From an uncultured Collinsella sp. (lineage in GTDB: Bacteria; Actinomycetota; Coriobacteriia; Coriobacteriales; Coriobacteriaceae), in assembly GCA_934655755.1 (NCBI GenBank), contig CAKUHA010000017.1, forward strand, positions 1-22,953: a DNA stretch of 22,953 bases. Direction: 5' to 3'. A program made the translations under genes and the position numbers. Below the pieces are notes generated by a model that worked only from the letters and a program-made list of their open reading frames with translations, did not search any database and was not told the origin of the DNA. Shown piece after piece: positions 1-9,100 of this stretch. Position 1 is the first letter of the stretch. Every line of letters starts with the position of its first letter.

Positions 1-45
1 GGCCTGTTTGCTTAACGCTCCGCGCGCTCACGCGAGTTCGGCACG

Positions 46-68
46 AAAAAGGGGGCCTAAACCCCCTT
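46..68 (-). terminator. Rho-independent terminator of tRNA-Leu
   Basis: Read on the minus strand, AAGGGGG (complement of 62-68) pairs with CCCCCTT (complement of 49-55) across a 6-nt loop. The second arm runs into a T tract (complement of 46-50). It starts about 20 nt after the tRNA 3' end and points the same way, so it most likely ends the tRNA transcript. Confidence 0.8.
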
Positions 69-87
69 GAACGCTTACCTGCATGTA

Positions 88-174
88 TGGTGCCCGAGGC
101 GAGACTCGAACTCGCACGTTGTTGCCAACGGTGGATTTTGAGTCCACTGCGTCTGCCAATTCCGCCACTCGGGC
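88..174 (-). tRNA. tRNA-Leu (anticodon CAA)
   Basis: On the minus strand the acceptor arm GCCCGAG pairs with CTCGGGC, followed by discriminator A and an encoded CCA. The D-arm region TGGCGGAATTGG is the usual class II leucine form. The anticodon loop is CTCAAAA, giving anticodon CAA, which reads UUG. A variable arm is formed around CGTTGGCAACAACG, and the T loop TTCGAGT is intact. The 87-nt length fits a long-variable-arm tRNA-Leu. The gene lies 39 bp behind a transglutaminase-like gene on the same strand and is followed at once by a terminator. UUG is a rare leucine codon in a GC-rich genome. Confidence 0.96.
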
Positions 175-213
175 ACGTAATGCGTGAGTTAGTTTATCAC
201 AGCTTTCTGTTGA

Positions 214-1647
214 TTAGTCCGAAAATGGAACTTCGAGCATTTCGATGAGTTCGACTGAACGGAGCATCTCGCGCTGGCGGCACCCGCGTCCGTCGACCGA
301 GGCCTCGCCCATCTGATTGTCATAGGGATCCTCGCGCATGCCTTCGAAAACAGGCTCGAACTCAGCCTGGAATCGATTGTTGGCAACCATACGCCACGGA
401 TCGAGATTGCCAAAGTAGTGCTGGCGACGCCACTCCTCCCCCATTCTGCGGGCAGAAGATCCAAATGACACATCGGCATTGAGCCAACCGGTCTGCGGGG
501 TATAGAACTCCGCCCAATCATGCGGTCCCACCGAATCGGGCGCAACATACAGGCCGCTCTGCCAACGGGCAGGAACGCCCGCAATGCGACACATGGTGAT
601 AAACGTGAGCGCCATAACGCCGCAATCACCGCGAAGCGAATGCGCACAGTCATCGGCAATAGATCCCAAAAGCAGATACGGTGGCTGATAGCGATAGTCG
701 ATATGCTGCGTCAGGTAATCATAGATAGCGCGGGCGCGATCGAGCGGATCATCGAGCCCGTCAATGACACGGGCCGTCAGCTGCTGCAGATACGGCGTGA
801 ATGCAATATGCGGACGGTCCTCGGAAGTGTCCTCGGGCAGCGGCGTGTCCATGCACGGATGCGGCGGGAGCGCACCCCCATAGACGTCGCTGTATGCAGC
901 ATCGATGCGATAGCGATAGGTCAACGAGAATGAACGCTCAATCGAAGATGTCCACGAGGCAGTACGAGCCGAGACGTCTTCGGGAGCAACGGTGCCCTCC
1001 GGCGTCATGTCGAGAATCTCAATTTGAGACTGCTGACGACAGGCGGCGGCAACGGGAAGCCACGCGCGAACGGTCTCCCCCTCTAAAGCCCCGGGGACAG
1101 ACACGGACGCCTTAAGCGTGATGACACGAGCCAGTCCGTTCTGCGACTCCATCTCCTTGAGCATTTGGTTGCGCAACGCAATTCCGTCCGTAGAATCGGG
1201 GCGCATACCGGGAACCTCTTTGGGATACACGCGAAGCGAATCGAGGAAGTTGTCGAGAACAAACAGTTCGCCCTCGATAAAGCGCCAGTCAATACGCTTG
1301 CGGTCGATCAGATCGTCAAACTGCCCCTCGGTAAACTCCGGCCACTCCTCGCGAATCATCGCAATGGCCCGATCGCGCGACACCGAAAAATGAAGCGGCG
1401 TCTCAAGCATGCGATACCGCTCGGCACGGACACAAGCAGCCAGAGAAGGCTCAGGGTTCTGCTCCAAAAGACGGTCGCAAGCCGCAATAGCCTGCGTCAG
1501 ATACCCGGCATCCTTGAGGCGAAGAATCTCAGGCGGCAACCCAATATCGAGATGACGAAAATCATCACAGCAAACATCAACAGAGCAACCAACGGGCCCC
1601 TCTGCAACAACCTTCCCGTCCGAAGGCAACACATCAATAACAGCCAT
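214..1647 (-). CDS. Transglutaminase-like domain protein, cytoplasmic, unknown substrate
   Basis: The 477-aa protein has a C-terminal transglutaminase/protease-like core. GDCGVMA holds the presumed nucleophile Cys342, PHDWAEF holds His376 and LNADVSF holds Asp392, so the Cys-His-Asp triad is complete. The N-terminal 150 residues are helical and tetratricopeptide-like (a segment around LTQAIAACDRLLEQNPE), and a middle region of about 150 residues has beta-strand character. I see no signal peptide or membrane helix, so it should act in the cytoplasm. Such domains can be peptidases, amidases or cross-linking enzymes, and the substrate cannot be told from sequence. Start choice: ATG at 1647 has GGAG 6 nt upstream. 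An in-frame ATG at 1683 would add 12 residues but has no Shine-Dalgarno. The gene lies between fba and tRNA-Leu; a large palindrome separates it from fba, so it probably has its own promoter. Confidence 0.85.
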   Translation of the reverse strand: MAVIDVLPSDGKVVAEGPVGCSVDVCCDDFRHLDIGLPPEILRLKDAGYLTQAIAACDRLLEQNPEPSLAACVRAERYRMLETPLHFSVSRDRAIAMIREEWPEFTEGQFDDLIDRKRIDWRFIEGELFVLDNFLDSLRVYPKEVPGMRPDSTDGIALRNQMLKEMESQNGLARVITLKASVSVPGALEGETVRAWLPVAAACRQQSQIEILDMTPEGTVAPEDVSARTASWTSSIERSFSLTYRYRIDAAYSDVYGGALPPHPCMDTPLPEDTSEDRPHIAFTPYLQQLTARVIDGLDDPLDRARAIYDYLTQHIDYRYQPPYLLLGSIADDCAHSLRGDCGVMALTFITMCRIAGVPARWQSGLYVAPDSVGPHDWAEFYTPQTGWLNADVSFGSSARRMGEEWRRQHYFGNLDPWRMVANNRFQAEFEPVFEGMREDPYDNQMGEASVDGRGCRQREMLRSVELIEMLEVPFSD

Positions 1648-1788
1648 ACCAAACTCCAAGTCATTAGAACCCTTGAAGCCCATTGTAGCGAGATAAAAAT
1701 GAAAGCCCCAATAAAGGAACCCTCAACACCGATAAACGGTACCTACAAAAATGAATTCAGCCAAGTAACCCTGTAGCGAGTTAACAAA

Positions 1789-1882
1789 GGAGGCCCCGTT
1801 TCCCCGGAGCTGATTCCGTCGCGCGACTTCTGGCGAAGCCAGGTGAGCGCGAGGGAAGCAGCGTAGGGGAAACGGGGCCTCC
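1789..1882 (-). terminator. 94-nt near-perfect palindromic element, probably the fba terminator
   Basis: Arms 1789-1805 (GGAGGCCCCGTTTCCCC) and 1866-1882 are exact 17-bp inverted repeats. The 60 nt between them keep pairing: 1809-1812 with 1859-1862, 1814-1817 with 1854-1857, 1819-1824 with 1847-1852, and 1830-1834 with 1838-1842 around a GAA loop. Only small mismatches and internal loops interrupt the stem. On the minus strand it starts 22 nt after the fba stop and its 3' arm is followed by TTTGTTAA, so it can serve as a terminator. It is far longer than a usual terminator stem and may instead be a REP-like repeat or a stable structured RNA. Confidence 0.7.
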
Positions 1883-1904
1883 GGCGGGAAAGTTAAACCG
1901 CTAC

Positions 1905-2771
1905 TTACGCCTTGTTGACGGAGCCAAACTCCTCCATGAGCTCCTTGGTGCGGGCAACGATGTTGTCGCGACCAGGCTTGAGGAGCTTGCGGGGGTCAAA
2001 GCCCTTGCCCTGCTGATCCTTGCCAGCCTCGATGTACTCGCGGACGCCCTTGGCGAAGACGAGCTGCAGGTCGGTGTTGACGTTGATCTTGGAGATGCCC
2101 AGGGAAATGGCCTTCTTTATCTGATCCTCGGGGATGCCGGTGCCACCGTGCAGAACGAGGGGCAGGTCGCCGGTCTGAGCCTTGATCTCGCCCAGACGCT
2201 CGAAGGAAAGGCCAGCCCAGTCGGCGGGATACACGCCGTGGATGTTGCCGATGCCGCAGGCGAGGAAGTCGACGCCCAGGTCAGCGATCTGCTTGCACTC
2301 AGCAGGATCAGCGAGCTCGCCGCTGGAGGTCACGCCGTCCTCGGTGCCGCCAATGCCGCCGACCTCGGCCTCGATGGACATGCCCTTGGAGTGGGCAAGC
2401 TCAACGAGCTCCTTGGTGCGGTCGAGGTTAAGCTGGAAGGTCTCCTCGTGAGAGCCGTCATACATGATGGACGTGAAGCCGGCCTCGATGCACTTGAAGC
2501 AGTCCTCGTAAGAACCGTGATCGAGGTGAAGGGCGACGGGAACGGTAACGCCCGTGGCCTCGACGGCAGCCTTGACCATGTCGGCGCAGACCTTGAAACC
2601 GCCCATCCACTTAGCGGCACCAGCGGTGCACTGAAGGATCAGCGGAGACTTGGCCTCCTCTGCGGCCTGGAGAATAGCCAGGGTCCACTCGAGGTTGTTG
2701 GTGTTGAAGGCACCGAGACCGTACTTGCCGGCCTCGGCCTTCTTGAGCATGTCTGCTGCGTTGACGAGCAT
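1905..2771 (-). CDS. fba: Class II fructose-1,6-bisphosphate aldolase
   Basis: This 288-aa enzyme of glycolysis and gluconeogenesis interconverts fructose-1,6-bisphosphate with glyceraldehyde-3-phosphate and dihydroxyacetone phosphate. It carries class II features: N-terminal GAFNTNNLEW, the zinc-ligand segment LHLDHGSYEDC, the EAEVGGIGG loop, the phosphate-binding LVLHGGTGIPEDQI, and C-terminal GISKINVNTDLQ. Length fits the Fba/GatY/KbaY class; fructose-bisphosphate aldolase is more likely than tagatose-bisphosphate aldolase because no galactitol or tagatose genes are near. The frame is open further upstream to 3038, but ATG 2771 has AGGAGGT 7 nt before it and matches the family N-terminus. 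A TAAAAT element about 40 nt upstream suggests its own promoter. Transcription probably ends in the palindrome behind it. Confidence 0.96.
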   Translation of the reverse strand: MLVNAADMLKKAEAGKYGLGAFNTNNLEWTLAILQAAEEAKSPLILQCTAGAAKWMGGFKVCADMVKAAVEATGVTVPVALHLDHGSYEDCFKCIEAGFTSIMYDGSHEETFQLNLDRTKELVELAHSKGMSIEAEVGGIGGTEDGVTSSGELADPAECKQIADLGVDFLACGIGNIHGVYPADWAGLSFERLGEIKAQTGDLPLVLHGGTGIPEDQIKKAISLGISKINVNTDLQLVFAKGVREYIEAGKDQQGKGFDPRKLLKPGRDNIVARTKELMEEFGSVNKA

Positions 2772-2811
2772 AAAAGAAACCTCCTGTAAGGTTGCTCCGA
2801 TAACGCCTGTG

Positions 2812-2817
2812 ATTTTA
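2812..2817 (-). promoter_or_regulatory. Possible -10 element for fba
   Basis: The minus strand reads GGTAAAATC about 40 nt upstream of the fba ATG, which would give a leader of roughly 35 nt. No good -35 hexamer stands 16-18 bp upstream (the best is GTTAAT). The gap from the preceding gene (194 bp) leaves room for a promoter, but this call is weak. Confidence 0.3.
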
Positions 2818-2965
2818 CCACGGCATACCGGAGCATTAACGTTCGTTTGTTCACGAATATCGTCTGATCGGACATTTTTTGACCGTTTGCCCCACAGAAT
2901 CGACCCGTTGGGGAAAATAACTTGACGATTAAGCGGTCTTCGTGATTCGAAAGTCAGCTCCGAAG

Positions 2966-3649
2966 CTACATCTGCATAAACGGGTTCTGCATGAGCTCGC
3001 GCGCAACGGTGGTCGAATCGCCATGACCCGTCAGACAAACGGTATCGGGTGGAAGAACCCTGGCAAGTTTGGCGAGCGAGCGCATAATTGATGCCTCGTC
3101 ACCGCCGGAAAGATCGGTGCGGCCATGGCTGCCTGGGAAAAGTGTGTCACCCACAAAAGCGATGTTCCCCTGCTCGGTGGCGGCAAACAGGACGATGCCG
3201 CCCGGTGTATGCCCCGGCGTCTCGATCACTTGCAGGCAGACGTCGCCCACCTCGATCGTATCGCCCTCGGCAAGCAAGCGCGTCGGCTCACCCGGATCGG
3301 GCGTCTCGATGCCCCACATGGCGCGTTGCTCCTCGATATTTGCACGAGGTACCGCTACGTCTTTAGCGCACAGCTCATACCGGCAGCCCTCGCCAACGGT
3401 GGTTCGCACGCCGGCAACACCGCCAACATGATCGGCATGGCCATGAGTGCATACGGCGCCAAGCACGCGTACGCCGGGATGCTCGGCTCGAATATGCTCC
3501 ACTAAGCGCTCGCCTTCCCATGCGGGGTCGATAATCACGCACTCATTATCCGAAATAACAGCATAGCTATTGGTCTGAATGGGACCGTTTACGAGCGTCT
3601 CAATCTCGACCGATCCCTTGGGAGTTAAATCCAAGGACACAGCACTCAT
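2966..3649 (-). CDS. MBL-fold metallo-hydrolase, glyoxalase II (GloB)-like
   Basis: The 227-aa protein is a complete metallo-beta-lactamase-fold hydrolase. THGHADH gives the HxHxDH dinuclear metal site (His69, His71, Asp73, His74). TPGHTPG supplies His147, VGDTLF supplies bridging Asp168 and LTGHGD supplies His209. The N-terminus (NGPIQTNSYAV then CVIIDPA) is typical of the compact GloB/YcbL group, thioesterases acting on S-lactoylglutathione-like or other thioesters. It lacks the long C-terminal helical domain of classical glyoxalase II, so the true thiol substrate is uncertain. Start at ATG 3649 is preceded by AGAGGAGAGGG. A strong hairpin separates it from rel by 84 bp. A GloB-like gene next to rel and recJ is a recurring arrangement in Gram-positive bacteria, without proof of a shared function. 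Confidence 0.88.
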   Translation of the reverse strand: MSAVSLDLTPKGSVEIETLVNGPIQTNSYAVISDNECVIIDPAWEGERLVEHIRAEHPGVRVLGAVCTHGHADHVGGVAGVRTTVGEGCRYELCAKDVAVPRANIEEQRAMWGIETPDPGEPTRLLAEGDTIEVGDVCLQVIETPGHTPGGIVLFAATEQGNIAFVGDTLFPGSHGRTDLSGGDEASIMRSLAKLARVLPPDTVCLTGHGDSTTVARELMQNPFMQM

Positions 3650-3669
3650 GTCCCTCTCCTCTCTATAGA

Positions 3670-3697
3670 ACTCGAGGCATCAAACGATGCCTCGAGT
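3670..3697 (-). other. 12-bp perfect hairpin with 4-nt loop between rel and the MBL gene
   Basis: ACTCGAGGCATC (3670-3681) and its exact complement (3686-3697) flank the 4-nt loop AAAC (GTTT on the minus strand). It sits 36 nt behind the rel stop and 20 nt before the hydrolase start, on the transcribed strand. The following bases (TTCTATAG) are not a T tract, so it is a poor intrinsic terminator. An mRNA-stabilising, processing or partial-attenuation role is more plausible. Confidence 0.6.
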
Positions 3698-3733
3698 GTA
3701 GCGAATATCGATAATGCGGCACGTTCGTCGCGA

Positions 3734-6094
3734 CTAAACGCGGCGCTTAAGCTGGGCTCCGCCCTCGCCGGGCATGAGGCGGCGGGCGTCGTAGACCGAG
3801 TCGACGCTGCTGATAGAGGCCAGCAGCGGATCCAGGCCACTCGCGTCCGAAATCTCGACCATAAAGCGCAGGGTTGCGATGCCCTCGCGGTTGGTCGACG
3901 TGGCAGCCGAAAGGATGTTGCCGCCCGCATCGCCGATGGCGATGGTGACGTCCTTGAGCAGACCCATACGGTCCAGGCACTCGACCACGATCTCGACCTG
4001 GAAGAGGGTGTCGGCAGCGCCGTCCCACTCCACTTCGATCATGCGCTCGGGATGCTCCATAAGACCCTTGACGTTGGGGCAGTTGGCGCGATGCACCGAA
4101 ACGCCTCGACCGCGCGTGATGAAGCCGACGATGTCGTCGCCCGTCACGGGATTGCAGCAATGAGCCAGACGCACCAGCAGGCCGCTGTTGCTCTCGCCCT
4201 TGACGATGATGCCGTTGCTCGCGCTCTTGCCGCGCTTTTGCGGCTTGCGGTTGGAGCCGCGGGCGGGCTGCTTCACGACCTCGGCGATGGCCTCGGCCTT
4301 GGTGAGCTGCTCCTCGGGTTTGGGATCCAAGATCTGCTCGACCTTGTTGCCCACGGCACGCGGGGCGACCTTGCCGGCACCGACGGCCGCAAACAGGTCC
4401 TCGAGCTGCTTAAAGTTCAGCTGCTCCGCCACGGCATTGAGCGCACGCGTCGAGCGCGGCGTGGAAATGCCGTATCCGCGCTTGCGCAGGTCCTTGGCCA
4501 GCACATCGCGACCGGCGGCGGCGTCGTCGTCCTTAGTCGCGGCGGCAAAGTAGCGACGGATCTTGGACTTGGCCGAAGGCGTCTTGACGATCTTGAGCCA
4601 GTCACGCGACGGTTTGGAACTCTTGTTGGTCAGAATCTCGACACGGTCGCCCGTCTTAATCTCGTGCGTGAGCGGGGCCACGGCACCGTTGATCTTGGCG
4701 CCCACGCAGTGGTTTCCGACCTCGGTGTGGACAGCGTAGGCAAAGTCGAGCGGGGTGGAGCCGGCACGGAGCGCCATGACCTCGCCCTTGGGCGTAAAGA
4801 CAAAGATCTCCTGGTCGAACAGGTCGACCTTCAGCGAATGCAGGTATTCCTTGGCATCGGTGATCTCGTCGGAGGCAGCCCAGTCGAGCGAGTGCTTGAG
4901 CCAGTTGATCTGATCGTCCAGGCGCTGGGCATCGTTGGTCTTGGAGGCAGACGATCCGCCCGACTTTTTATACAGCCAGTGGGCGGCAATGCCGTACTCG
5001 GCCTGCTCATGCATCTCGTAGGTTCGAATCTGGATCTCGAGCGGTCGGGCCGTAGGGCCGATAACCGTCGTATGGAGCGACTGGTAGTTATTGACCTTGG
5101 GCATGGCGATATAGTCTTTAAAGCGGCCGGGCATGGGGTGCCACAGCGTGTGCACCGCGCCGAGCGTGGAGTAGCAATCGCGCACCGAATGGGTGATGAC
5201 GCGCAGCGCCACCAGGTCGTAAATCTCGGAGAATTCCTTGCCCTTGCGCTTCATCTTTTGGTAGATGGACCAATAGTGCTTGGAGCGGCCATTGATCTGG
5301 AAGCCCTCCAGGCCAATGCGGTTGAGCTCGTCGGTGAGCGTCTTGATGGTCTCGGCCAGATAGCGCTCGCGAACCTCACGCGACTCCGCCACCATGCGCG
5401 CGATGCGCTGGTAGGCGTCGGGCTCCAGATAGAAGAAGGACAGGTCCTCGAGCTCCCACTTAATGGAACTCATGCCCAGACGATCGGCCAGGGGCGCATA
5501 CACATCCATGGTCTCGCGCGCCTTAAACAGGCGACGGTCCTCGCGAAGCGCCGCCAGCGTACGCATATTGTGCAGGCGGTCGGCAAGTTTGACGATGATG
5601 ACGCGGATGTCCTTGGACATGGCGAGGAACATCTTGCGCAGCGTGAGCGCCTGCTTCTCGTCCATGCTATCGACTTCGATGTTGGTGAGCTTGGTCACAC
5701 CGTCGACAAGCTCGGCCACTGTATCGCCAAACAGGCCGGAGACATCGGCAAGCGAGGTCTCGGTATCCTCGACGGTATCGTGCAGCAGCGCGGCGCACAC
5801 CACATCGCAGTCCATCTTGAGGTCGGCCAGAATGATGGCCACCTCGACGGGATGGTTGATGTACATCTCGCCCGAGCGGCGCTTTTGGTTGCAGTGCTTC
5901 TCGGCTGCGAAGCAGTAGGCCTGCTCCACCTTAGAGAAGTCGTCCTCATTCATATATTTGAGGCACAGGCGCTCCAGCTTGTCGTAGCTGTCCGCCATAA
6001 TCTCGGGCGGCAGCTCATCGGCATGCTTATAGTGCTCCATCTCCGAGAACGGCTGGAGGGTGGAATCATGGGCGGTACGGGCTGCGGCATCCAT
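3734..6094 (-). CDS. rel: Bifunctional (p)ppGpp synthetase/hydrolase (RelA/SpoT family)
   Basis: This 786-aa long RSH enzyme makes and degrades the stringent-response alarmone (p)ppGpp. The hydrolase HD domain (about 55-210) keeps LLHDTVEDT with His105-Asp106 and LADRLHNMRT at 170-179, so hydrolysis should be active. The synthetase domain (about 245-375) keeps GRSKHYWSIYQKM, the basic KRKGK segment typical of Gram-positive Rel, and RFKDYIAMPKVNNYQSLHTTV. A TGS domain follows (IFVFTPKGEVMAL onward, about 430-490), then the zinc/CC domain with AHCCNPVTGDDIVGFITRGRGV, and a C-terminal ACT domain for ribosome-coupled regulation. The length is full. ATG 6094 is preceded by AAGGGGA, and later in-frame ATGs lack good ribosome-binding sites. 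It begins 15 nt after the RecJ-helicase stop, so the two are probably co-transcribed. Confidence 0.97.
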   Translation of the reverse strand: MDAAARTAHDSTLQPFSEMEHYKHADELPPEIMADSYDKLERLCLKYMNEDDFSKVEQAYCFAAEKHCNQKRRSGEMYINHPVEVAIILADLKMDCDVVCAALLHDTVEDTETSLADVSGLFGDTVAELVDGVTKLTNIEVDSMDEKQALTLRKMFLAMSKDIRVIIVKLADRLHNMRTLAALREDRRLFKARETMDVYAPLADRLGMSSIKWELEDLSFFYLEPDAYQRIARMVAESREVRERYLAETIKTLTDELNRIGLEGFQINGRSKHYWSIYQKMKRKGKEFSEIYDLVALRVITHSVRDCYSTLGAVHTLWHPMPGRFKDYIAMPKVNNYQSLHTTVIGPTARPLEIQIRTYEMHEQAEYGIAAHWLYKKSGGSSASKTNDAQRLDDQINWLKHSLDWAASDEITDAKEYLHSLKVDLFDQEIFVFTPKGEVMALRAGSTPLDFAYAVHTEVGNHCVGAKINGAVAPLTHEIKTGDRVEILTNKSSKPSRDWLKIVKTPSAKSKIRRYFAAATKDDDAAAGRDVLAKDLRKRGYGISTPRSTRALNAVAEQLNFKQLEDLFAAVGAGKVAPRAVGNKVEQILDPKPEEQLTKAEAIAEVVKQPARGSNRKPQKRGKSASNGIIVKGESNSGLLVRLAHCCNPVTGDDIVGFITRGRGVSVHRANCPNVKGLMEHPERMIEVEWDGAADTLFQVEIVVECLDRMGLLKDVTIAIGDAGGNILSAATSTNREGIATLRFMVEISDASGLDPLLASISSVDSVYDARRLMPGEGGAQLKRRV

Positions 6095-6109
6095 CGAGGT
6101 CCCCTTCCC

Positions 6110-9100
6110 CTAGGCCCGCGGTACGATCGGGCGGTTAACTTTGGCTAGCATATCAGAAGCGCACGAATCGAGTGCCCAGCTCCGGAAAGCCGAAAACTCC
6201 ATGCGCGAGCGCAAGCCCTCCAAATAGCGGATTGACCTGCTCAATTGCACGCGACCGGGGTTTTCTGCCATCGCGATGCGGCGCGTGTCGTCAAACCCCG
6301 AAACGCGGCAGAAACCAAGCTCTTCGAAGATTCCCAGACCGCTTTCCACCGAGCGCTCATCGACCGGTGTGCGGGCATCGATAGCAAGGCACATCTGCGC
6401 GATATCGATATCGCTCGCGCTAAACGAGTCGTCTCCGGTCTTGCCACGGTTGGAGCGCCACATAGTCTGCAGCGCGCGATAGAGCGTGACAAGCTCGTCG
6501 CGCTCGGGCGCATAGCAATCGAGCAGGCGCTCGTTAATGCGCGCGTCGCGCGACGAATAGAGCAGGTGGATCACGGCAGGCTGCCCATCGCGGCCGGCGC
6601 GTCCGCTCATCTGGTTGAACTCGATGGCGCCAAACGGCATGTGGTAGAGAACGACATGGCGGATATCGGGCAGGTTCACGCCCTCGCCAAAGGCAGAGGT
6701 CGAAACGATGCAGCTGAGGCTTCCGTCTCGGAACGCCTCTTCCACACGTCGGCGATCGGGGCGCGCAAGCCCGGCGTTATAGAACGCGATGCGGGTCGCG
6801 CAATCGGGCACACGCTTGCGCAGCGTCTTGGCAAGCGCCACGGACTGGTCGCGCGAGTTGACGTAGATGACGGTCTTCTCCCCCGTCGCCACGATAGACA
6901 CCAGGCGGTTCTCACGGCTCGCAAGATCGCGATCGTCCTCGAGCTGCAGGTTCTCGCGCACCGTCTCGTCGACCACCGTGCGGGTAATCGGCAGCACGCG
7001 GGCGAGCTCGGCCACGACCGGAGCCGTCGCGGTGGCCGTCGCTGCCATAACAACCGGGTCGCCCAGGGCTTTGAGGATATCGGGCATGTCGAGATAGGCG
7101 CTGCGGTCGCCGCCCTTGGCAAGACCGGCATGATGCGCCTCATCGATAACGACAAAGCCGATGCGGCCGGAACGCGCAAAGCGGTCGCGGTGAATGGACA
7201 GGAACTCGGGCGTGGTGAGCACGATGCCGGTGCGGCCCGAGGCCAAGCCGGCAAATACGTCATCGCGCGCGGCCTCCACGGTCTCGCCGGTCAGTACGCC
7301 GACGCCAATGCCGAGCGCGGCCATCGTCGACGAGAGGTGATAGGCTTGGTCGGCCACGAGCGCGCGCAGCGGATAGACAAAGATGCTCGCACGCCCGCGA
7401 AGGACCGCCTCGCGTGCGGCATGCACATGGAAGATGAGGGACTTGCCGCGTCCCGTTCCCATAACGGCCAGAACACTTTGGTGATCGGCCAGGGCATCGA
7501 GCGCCTCGACCTGCGCGCGGTGCGGCTGGTTCGAGCCGATAAAGCTATGGATAAGCGAGCGCGTGAGCTCGGTATAGGAAAGCTGGGCGAGCGTTTGGCG
7601 CTTGCGGGACTCCAGGCGAAGACCGGCGTCCGCAGGCTCCACGCCACGGCGAAGCTCGCATGCCGGGTCGTCAACGCTGGGCGCTGTGGTATCGCGGACC
7701 AGGACATCCTTGATCATGAGCTTGGGCTTGACGCGGCCCTGCCAATGCTCGGCCACGGCCTCGAACACCAAGTCGACCGCACTATCGCAATTGGCGAGCT
7801 TATCGATCTGCGGCACGCGGAACATGATGGCCGGCACACTCGCGGCGCCATCGGTCGCCACGAAGCGCATGTGCTCGCCAGTTTTGCCCACCACGGCGCG
7901 ATCGCACATTGTCACGCCCTCGGCCGCCAACAGTGGCACCTTGTTGCCCTGGCCAAACGGCTCAAGGCGGGAGATCTGCTCGATGGTCTCGATATTCAGC
8001 TCGGAAAGGTCGACGGTGGCGGCAACCTCGTCAGTGTCCTCAAAGTCCTCGGCGGGAAGTTCGGACAGCACGGCGGAAAGGCGACGGCGGAACTCATCGA
8101 GCTTGGATGCCTCGATAGTCACGCCCACCGCACCCGCATGTCCGCCGCGACGAATCAGCAGGTCGGAGCAGCGCTCGACGGCGTCGAACAGGTTGACTTT
8201 GCCCACCGAGCGACCCGAACCGCGCGCGATACCGTCCTCGATCGAGAACAGCAGCGCCGGCACGTGATAGCGGTTGGTCAGGCGGCTTGCCACGATACCC
8301 TTGACGCCCTCGTGCCAGCCCTCGCCGCCCACGACGATCGCACGGCCGCCGTCATAGGTCTCCTCGACCTTTGCCATGGCATCGCGCGTGAGCTCCGCCT
8401 CGATCTCGCGGCGTTGGCGATTGATTTCCTCGAGCTCGGCGGCAAGCGCGCTTGCCTCGATAGGATCGCGGGCAAGCAGCAGGTCGAGCGCCAGCTTGGG
8501 ATCGGCCATGCGGCCAGCGGCGTTCAGGCGGGGAATGAGCGAAAACGACAGGCCGTCGGCCGTAATGCTGGAAAGGTCGGCCTTGGCGAGCGCGGCCAGC
8601 GCGATATAGCCGGGACGGGCGGTCACGCGCATCTGCTGGATGCCCTCGGCGACCAGCGCGCGGTTCTCGGGCGTCAGCGGCATCATGTCGGACACGGTGC
8701 CCAGCGCCGCGACCTCGATCAACGAACGCCAATACGACGGCTTGCCCAGGCGCTCGCCCAGGACTTGCACCAGTTTGAGCGCCACGCCGGCACCGGCAAG
8801 CTCACGCGAAGGACCCTCGTCCTCGAGCTTGGGGTCGGTCAGGGGCACGCCCTGCGGCACCTGGTCGGACGGCTCGTGATGGTCCGTGACCACCAAATCG
8901 ATCCCCAGGCTCTCCAGATAGGAGACCTCTTCCTTGGCGGCGATGCCGTTATCGACGGTCACGATCAGCTGGGGATGAGCGAGCTCATTAACGCGGTCGA
9001 GTGCTGCACGCGACAGACCATAGCCCTCGTCAAAGCGATGTGGAATAAACGGCGTGACGTCGGCGCCAAACACGCGCAGCGCCTCAGTCAGCAGGCAAGT

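Noticed and set aside
1..45. Short GC-rich stretch at the left edge
   Set aside because: Too short to assign. No frame, RNA or repeat can be supported beyond the tRNA terminator that begins at 46.
2889..2913. Small inverted repeat CCCCA/TGGGG downstream of the MBL gene as a terminator
   Set aside because: The stem is only 5 bp with a 14-nt loop and has no T tract on the minus strand, so a terminator call is not supported.
2772..3038. N-terminal extension of fba (to 377 codons)
   Set aside because: The extension does not match the aldolase family and overlaps the preceding gene. The internal ATG at 2771 has a near-perfect Shine-Dalgarno and the correct family N-terminus.
4052..6148. Long plus-strand open frame (about 700 codons) opposite rel
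   Set aside because: It is antisense to a protein with complete RSH motifs. Its translation is rich in Leu, Gly, His and Asp in the pattern expected from the complement of GC-rich codons, and it matches no family.
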